The notes beneath the pieces were generated by a model. That model did not search any database, had not been told where the DNA came from, and worked only from the letters and a program-made list of their open reading frames with translations. Source: Thiotrichaceae bacterium (lineage in GTDB: Bacteria; Pseudomonadota; Gammaproteobacteria; Thiotrichales; Thiotrichaceae). From it: a stretch of DNA of 35,966 bases. Location of the stretch: assembly GCA_026988295.1 (NCBI GenBank), contig JALSLM010000220.1, forward strand, positions 1-35,966, in the 5' to 3' direction. Both the position numbers and the translations under genes were made by a program. Positions within the stretch are counted from its first letter, which is position 1. Each line of letters begins with the position of its first letter. This document shows positions 32,513-35,966 of the stretch, piece after piece.

Positions 32513-32540
32513 GTAGAGACGCAATGCATTGCGTCTCTAC
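32513..32540. repeat. Perfect 28-bp palindrome
   Basis: GTAGAGACGCAATG followed by its exact complement CATTGCGTCTCTAC. It starts with GTAG and ends with CTAC like REP arms but has no loop. It is preceded by ACACAGAGAACCGCAGAGG, similar to 20331-20349. It lies just after the 3' end of the LprI-like gene. Confidence 0.85.
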
Positions 32541-32553
32541 TGTGTTTTAAATG

Positions 32554-32925
32554 CTATAACTTGCTAGGTTGGCAACCTGTTGCTTTACATTCTCTAATAC
32601 GGTTTTGAAGCTCGTTTGTTCGCTCTATGGTAAGTTTTGTTGTGCAGCTTAAGCTAACAAAAAACATGCCGTTTCTTCTGAAGCTACAGTTATTATTGCG
32701 TTTTTTTATCCATTGATGCTGAGCTGATCTGAGTTTTCTTCGTCCATTTTTTCTAAGGGCTTTTTTTAGTTTTTTATAAGATGAATTTAAGTCTTTGTCT
32801 GCTTGTTGATAGATTTTATTTAAACAATATAAGCTATCAAAGTCATCTCTAGGGTTATTACAGTTGTCTGCTATTGCTGTGTTTGTTAAAAACATTAAAG
32901 AGATTAAAATTATATATTTGTTCAT
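32554..32925 (-). CDS. LprI-like (DUF1311) secreted protein
   Basis: Small periplasmic protein of 123 aa with a signal peptide at about 1-19 (TAIA/DN). The mature part shows the LprI/DUF1311 pattern: an early cysteine pair (NCNNPRDDFDSLYC), a helix with LNSSYKKLKKALR, and the signature RSAQHQWIKKRNNNC. Further cysteines follow, suggesting disulfides. The family is named after a mycobacterial lysozyme inhibitor, but most members are uncharacterised and inhibition cannot be assumed. AGGAAAA precedes the ATG. It stands alone between repeat blocks. Confidence 0.82.
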   Translation of the reverse strand: MNKYIILISLMFLTNTAIADNCNNPRDDFDSLYCLNKIYQQADKDLNSSYKKLKKALRKNGRRKLRSAQHQWIKKRNNNCSFRRNGMFFVSLSCTTKLTIERTNELQNRIRECKATGCQPSKL

Positions 32926-33064
32926 TTGGGGATTTTCCTGTAGTGGTTAATAATTAATCATAAGAGTGTAGATTATCAAAGATAATGTTGGAATTATACA
33001 AATTTATACTAGAAATAATTGTGGTGAAAAATAATTGGATTTGATCAGGGTTTCCTTGAGTATG

Positions 33065-33144
33065 GTAGGTTAGGCTGACGTTAGGAGGCTCAATAAAAGA
33101 TACGGTGTGATTTTTGTTGAGCTTCGTACCTCAGCCCAACCTAC
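33065..33144. repeat. Complete REPIN, second copy
   Basis: Same layout as 24266-24345, from GTAGGTTAGGCTGACG to CAGCCCAACCTAC, with several substitutions (GGAGGCTCAATA against GGAAGCCCAACA). Some of the changes weaken the stem of the left arm, implying an older or decaying copy. Confidence 0.82.
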
Positions 33145-33222
33145 AATTTTGCATCGTCATCCCTAAATGTACCATCCACATCGTCATTACATGCACGTAA
33201 TTTATACACCAAGTTCAAACAG

Positions 33223-33280
33223 ATCCCCGCTTAAAACATGCGGGGATGACGGTGTGGGTAGCACATGCGGGAATGACGGT
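33223..33280. repeat. CCCGC palindromic repeat plus partial copy
   Basis: ATCCCCGCTTAAAACATGCG continuing GGGATGACGGT at 33223-33253, then a degenerate right half ACATGCGGGAATGACGGT to 33280. The order full copy then right half is the same as at 24182-24239. Confidence 0.75.
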
Positions 33281-33319
33281 GTGTTATATTTTTGTGTCAC
33301 GAGTAGCACAGCCTCCTAG

Positions 33320-33478
33320 GAGGCTGTCTGAGAACTAGGATTGAAACGAAAATGCCAGAAATATTATAAGGTGGGCTTATCAAAAGAGGCGAATAGTTAT
33401 TCTATTTAACGAATTTGATAAGCTCAGATTATGATGTTTATGGGATTTGCAGTCAATTCTTAGTTCTCAGACAGCCTC
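33320..33478 (+). mobile_element. Complete 159-bp MITE with CTAG duplication
   Basis: Terminal inverted repeats of 18 identical bases, GAGGCTGTCTGAGAACTA at the left and its complement at the right, flanked on both sides by CTAG (33316-33319, 33479-33482). An internal inverted repeat CTTATCAAA (33376) and TTTGATAAG (33415) adds further fold-back. It has no coding capacity. The ends and a YTAR-type four-base duplication are reminiscent of IS5-related elements; the parent IS is not in the window. Confidence 0.85.
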
Positions 33479-33484
33479 CTAGAT

Positions 33485-33556
33485 AAAAAGTGTAAAAAAG
33501 GGGGGGATGGGTTGCATAGATAATAGATACCCACCCCCCCTTTTTTTACATTTTTT
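33485..33556. repeat. G-run repeat, inverted pair (hairpin copy B)
   Basis: Left half-unit AAAAGTGTAAAAAAG plus G-run and ATGGGT, spacer TGCATAGATAATAGAT, right half-unit ACCCA, seven C, seven T, ACATTTTTT. The arms pair over about 27 positions with one bulge and one or two mismatches. It lies about 100 bp before the dipeptidase gene. Confidence 0.85.
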
Positions 33557-33653
33557 ATGCTTATATCATAGATATCAGCTATTCTTGCTGTAGTACTAAA
33601 TTAATCAGTTTTCAATAATCCCTATTAACCCCAATAAACAGCAGTCTGTTTCT

Positions 33654-34730
33654 ATGCCAAATAACCAGCTTCCGCTAATTTTCGATGGTCATAATGACCT
33701 GTTATCACATCTTGTCGCTTTTAAAGGTAAAGATTTAGAATCACTATTTTTAGAGGGATATGATCGCGGTCATCTTGATTTGCCACGTATGATAAAGGGT
33801 GGTTTCGGTGGTGGGATGTTTGTTCTCTGGGTTCCTTCGCCTATTAATAGGGGGGTGAGTGATGAGCCTCAGGATATGGTGGGTGATGAATATGAGTTAC
33901 CGCTTGCTGCTGAAATTTCGGTTGATATTGCCTTGCCTAAAGTGCTTGAGCAGCTTGCTTTATTGGCTCGTATTGAGCGACGCTCTCAGGGTAAATTAAA
34001 AATCTGTACCACAGCAAGTGATATTCAAGATTGTATTAATACTGGTGTGATTGCGGCTGTACTTCACATGGAGGGCGCGGAAGCTATTGATGATAAGTTA
34101 AATAATTTAGAGGTTTTGTATCGGGCAGGTGTGCGTTCTATTGGACCTGTATGGAGTCGTCCAACAATATTTGGCTCTGGCGTTCCTTTTAAGTTTCCAT
34201 CATCACCTGATACGGGTTCTGGTTTGACAGATTTAGGCAAAGAGTTGGTGAGTACTTGTAATCAAATGGGGATGGTGGTGGATGTTTCTCATATTACCGA
34301 GAAAGGCTTTTGGGATATAGCTAAACTCAGTGATGCACCATTGGTAGCGACACATTCTAATGTGCATGTTATTAGTCAGCAAGCGCGTAATCTTACTGAT
34401 AAACAGCTTGCTGCTATTAAAGAAAGCGAAGGCATCGTAGGGGTTAATTTTGTTACTGCTTTTCTTCGCCCTGATGGAAAAATGTCTGCTGAAACAGGGC
34501 TTGATGTTATATTAAAGCATTTGGATTATTTGATTGAACGGATAGGCGTTGATCATATTGGTTTTGGCTCTGACTTTGATGGCGCATTAATTCCTACAAA
34601 AATGAAAGATGTGACAGGGCTTGTTGATTTACGCAAAATAATGCAAAATCATGGTTATGATGAGGCAACAATGCTTAAGCTATGTCATAAAAATTGGTTA
34701 AGGGTGCTAGAAAAAACATTAAAAAACTGA
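33654..34730 (+). CDS. Membrane dipeptidase (M19)
   Basis: Zinc dipeptidase of the renal dipeptidase family, hydrolysing dipeptides including those with D-residues at the C-terminus. The 358-aa protein has the family zinc ligands H13 and D15 in FDGHNDLLSHL, bridging E140 in HMEGAEAI, and the later histidines in VVDVSHITEKGF and VATHSNVHVI. RNLTDKQL and GFGSDFDGA also match. It lacks an obvious signal peptide, so a cytoplasmic location is likely, as for many bacterial members. The next gene, 73 bp downstream, encodes a peptide-binding protein, suggesting joint uptake and cleavage. Confidence 0.93.
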   Translation: MPNNQLPLIFDGHNDLLSHLVAFKGKDLESLFLEGYDRGHLDLPRMIKGGFGGGMFVLWVPSPINRGVSDEPQDMVGDEYELPLAAEISVDIALPKVLEQLALLARIERRSQGKLKICTTASDIQDCINTGVIAAVLHMEGAEAIDDKLNNLEVLYRAGVRSIGPVWSRPTIFGSGVPFKFPSSPDTGSGLTDLGKELVSTCNQMGMVVDVSHITEKGFWDIAKLSDAPLVATHSNVHVISQQARNLTDKQLAAIKESEGIVGVNFVTAFLRPDGKMSAETGLDVILKHLDYLIERIGVDHIGFGSDFDGALIPTKMKDVTGLVDLRKIMQNHGYDEATMLKLCHKNWLRVLEKTLKN

Positions 34731-34803
34731 TGAAATTTATAATTTCTGCTACATTTAAAAGGCTGTTTGGATTTTAGTTTTATACAAAGGAGAAATAAGA
34801 AAT

Positions 34804-35966
34804 AATGAAGATTTTTAATAAACTACTTTTAGGTGTTGTCACCTTAGCCTTTTTGCTTATGGCAAATATTGGCTACTCAAAAACACCAAGCAATATGCTG
34901 GTGATTGCAACCAGAATTGATGATATTACAACGCTTGACCCTGCACAGTCATTTGAAATAGCTGGCTCAGATTTGTTGCGTAATGTCTATGGCAGATTAG
35001 TTAATTTTGACCCTGCCGACCTGAATAAAGGCTATCAACCCGATTTAGCAGAGAGCTGGACGGTTTCAGAAGATGGTAAAACCATTACTTTTAAAATGCG
35101 TTCAGGTATTAAGTTTCATTCTGGCAATCCAGTGACTGCAAAAGATGCAGTATTTTCACTGCAAAGAGCCATCAAGCTTAATAAAACACCTGCCTTTATT
35201 CTTACTCAGTTTGGTTTTAACGCCGAAAATGTTGAGCAAACCATTAAGCTGATTGATGATATGAGTTTTTCAATCACAACTGATAATAAATATGCAACAT
35301 CATTTGTATTAAACTGCTTTACCGCAACCATTGGTGCGATTCTTGATCAAAAAGTTGTCATGAGTCATGAGAAAGATGGTGATATGGGCAATGATTGGCT
35401 GAAAACAAATTCAGCAGGTTCTGGTGCTTATTCCGTGGTTAATTGGAAGCCTAATGAATCCTACACATTAAAATCTAACCCTGATTTTTATCTCGGTGCG
35501 CCAGCAATGAAGCGTGTGATTGTGCGTCATATAACAGAGTCTGCAACACAGCGTTTATTACTTGAAAAAGGTGATATTGATATTGCTCGAAAACTTAACC
35601 CTGATGATATTGCAGCGGTAACAGGTAAAGACGGCATTGCAGTTGATAGCGAAATGCGTGGTCGTATCATGTATATTGCATTTAATCAAAAAGACCGCGT
35701 ATTATCTAATCCAAAAGTTGTTGAGGCTTTGAAGTACCTTATTGATTATAAAGGTATGCAGGATTCATTTTTGAAAGGTCAATACATAATTCATCAGGCT
35801 TTCTTGCCTAAAACTTACCTAGGTTCAATAGATGACAAACCTTTTAGCTATGATGTTGATAAAGCCAAAGCCTTGCTCAAAGAAGCAGGAGTTGCTGATG
35901 GAACTAAGCTAAAAATTAATGTGCGAAATGCTCAAGAGCGTATTGAAATCTCTCAGTCTATTCAAA
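34804..35966 (+). CDS. Peptide ABC transporter substrate-binding protein, partial
   Basis: N-terminal 387 codons of a family 5 (DppA/OppA-like) periplasmic binding protein; the gene runs off the window and its stop is not seen. AAAGGAGA lies before the ATG. A signal peptide at about 1-24 is followed by family motifs: TTLDPAQSFEIAGSDLLRNV, YQPDLAESWTVSEDGKTITF, SGIKFHSGNPVTAKDAVFSL, NSAGSGAYSVVNWKPNES and YIAFNQKDRVLSNPKVVEAL. It is probably co-transcribed with the dipeptidase. Substrate cannot be assigned from sequence, though dipeptides are suggested by the neighbour. Permease and ATPase genes would be expected just beyond the window. Confidence 0.93.

Larger units (their letters stand above)
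32142..32553. other. Gap between rnd and LprI-like gene
   Basis: 412 bp with no protein-coding gene I trust. It contains the rnd upstream region, a candidate small RNA at 32276-32381, a G-run repeat hairpin at 32421-32488, and a perfect 28-bp palindrome at 32513-32540. The sequence CGTCATTCCCAAATGTACCA before the hairpin recurs in similar form at about 33152. Confidence 0.7.
32926..33653. other. Dense repeat block
   Basis: 728 bp without a gene. In order: LprI upstream region, complete REPIN (33065-33144), a partial CGTCATCCCTAAATGTACCA unit, palindromic repeats (33223-33280), a solo MITE end (33308-33319), a complete MITE (33320-33478), a G-run hairpin (33485-33556), and about 100 bp of AT-rich DNA before the dipeptidase gene. 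Confidence 0.75.

Noticed and set aside
1-33482. Inverted MITE copies at both ends of a 33-kb segment as a composite transposon
   Set aside because: The enclosed genes are conserved housekeeping genes in standard gammaproteobacterial order. The MITEs are non-coding and dispersed, so a 33-kb mobile unit is not supported.
11294-33560. Repeats as a CRISPR array
   Set aside because: The copies are dispersed over tens of kilobases with no regular spacing or unique spacers, and no cas genes are present.

Overview
The window is AT-rich bacterial DNA from a gammaproteobacterium. Gene content and order support this: mrcA diverging from pilMNOPQ-aroK-aroB, def diverging from a LysM lipoprotein gene and dprA, and a System I (ccm) cytochrome c maturation operon. 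The intergenic DNA is rich in REP/REPIN elements, a MITE and a G-run repeat. That is reminiscent of sulfur-oxidising or Thiotrichales-like genomes, but genus and order cannot be fixed from this sequence alone. No rRNA, tRNA, CRISPR array, prophage or intact transposase gene was found.

Layout. 1-468: one truncated MITE copy and a G-run repeat. 469-3226 (-): aroK-aroB-dgt. 3367-8464 (-): pilMNOPQ, the type IV pilus alignment complex and secretin, closed by a terminator at 3292-3320. 8687-11293 (+): mrcA (PBP1a). 11294-11600: REPIN and palindrome debris. 11601-14402: three cobalamin genes, cobQ and cobO on minus and cobU on plus, with G-run repeats at both junctions. 14516-20283 (+): ccmCDEFGHI without ccmA or ccmB. 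20560-23690: def (-), LysM lipoprotein and dprA (+). 23691-24418: gene-poor repeat block. 24419-27207 (-): puuE, alc and allA, which take allantoin to glyoxylate and urea. 27413-28782 (+): a cytochrome c fused to a Met/His-rich linker and a Spy/CpxP-like domain, then a membrane-anchored cytochrome c'-like protein. 28873-32132 (-): oligopeptidase A and RNase D. 32276-32381: a structured, terminator-ended candidate small RNA. 32554-32925 (-): LprI-like protein. 32926-33653: the densest repeat block. 33654-end (+): membrane dipeptidase and the start of a family 5 peptide-binding protein.

How it fits together. The ccm operon would supply haem attachment for the two c-type cytochromes at 27.4-28.8 kb. 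The purine-catabolic genes, dipeptidase and peptide-binding protein point to scavenging of organic nitrogen. PilMNOPQ and DprA are both used in natural transformation in related bacteria, but no other competence gene is visible here.

Most unusual content. (1) A short A-run/G-run repeat occurs at least 13 times, always between genes; two pairs form long hairpins with the same loop, and one copy overlaps the start of cobQ. (2) The cytochrome c-Spy fusion. (3) The unassigned structured RNA at 32.3 kb. (4) Composite REPIN/palindrome blocks and a 159-bp MITE with a CTAG target duplication.
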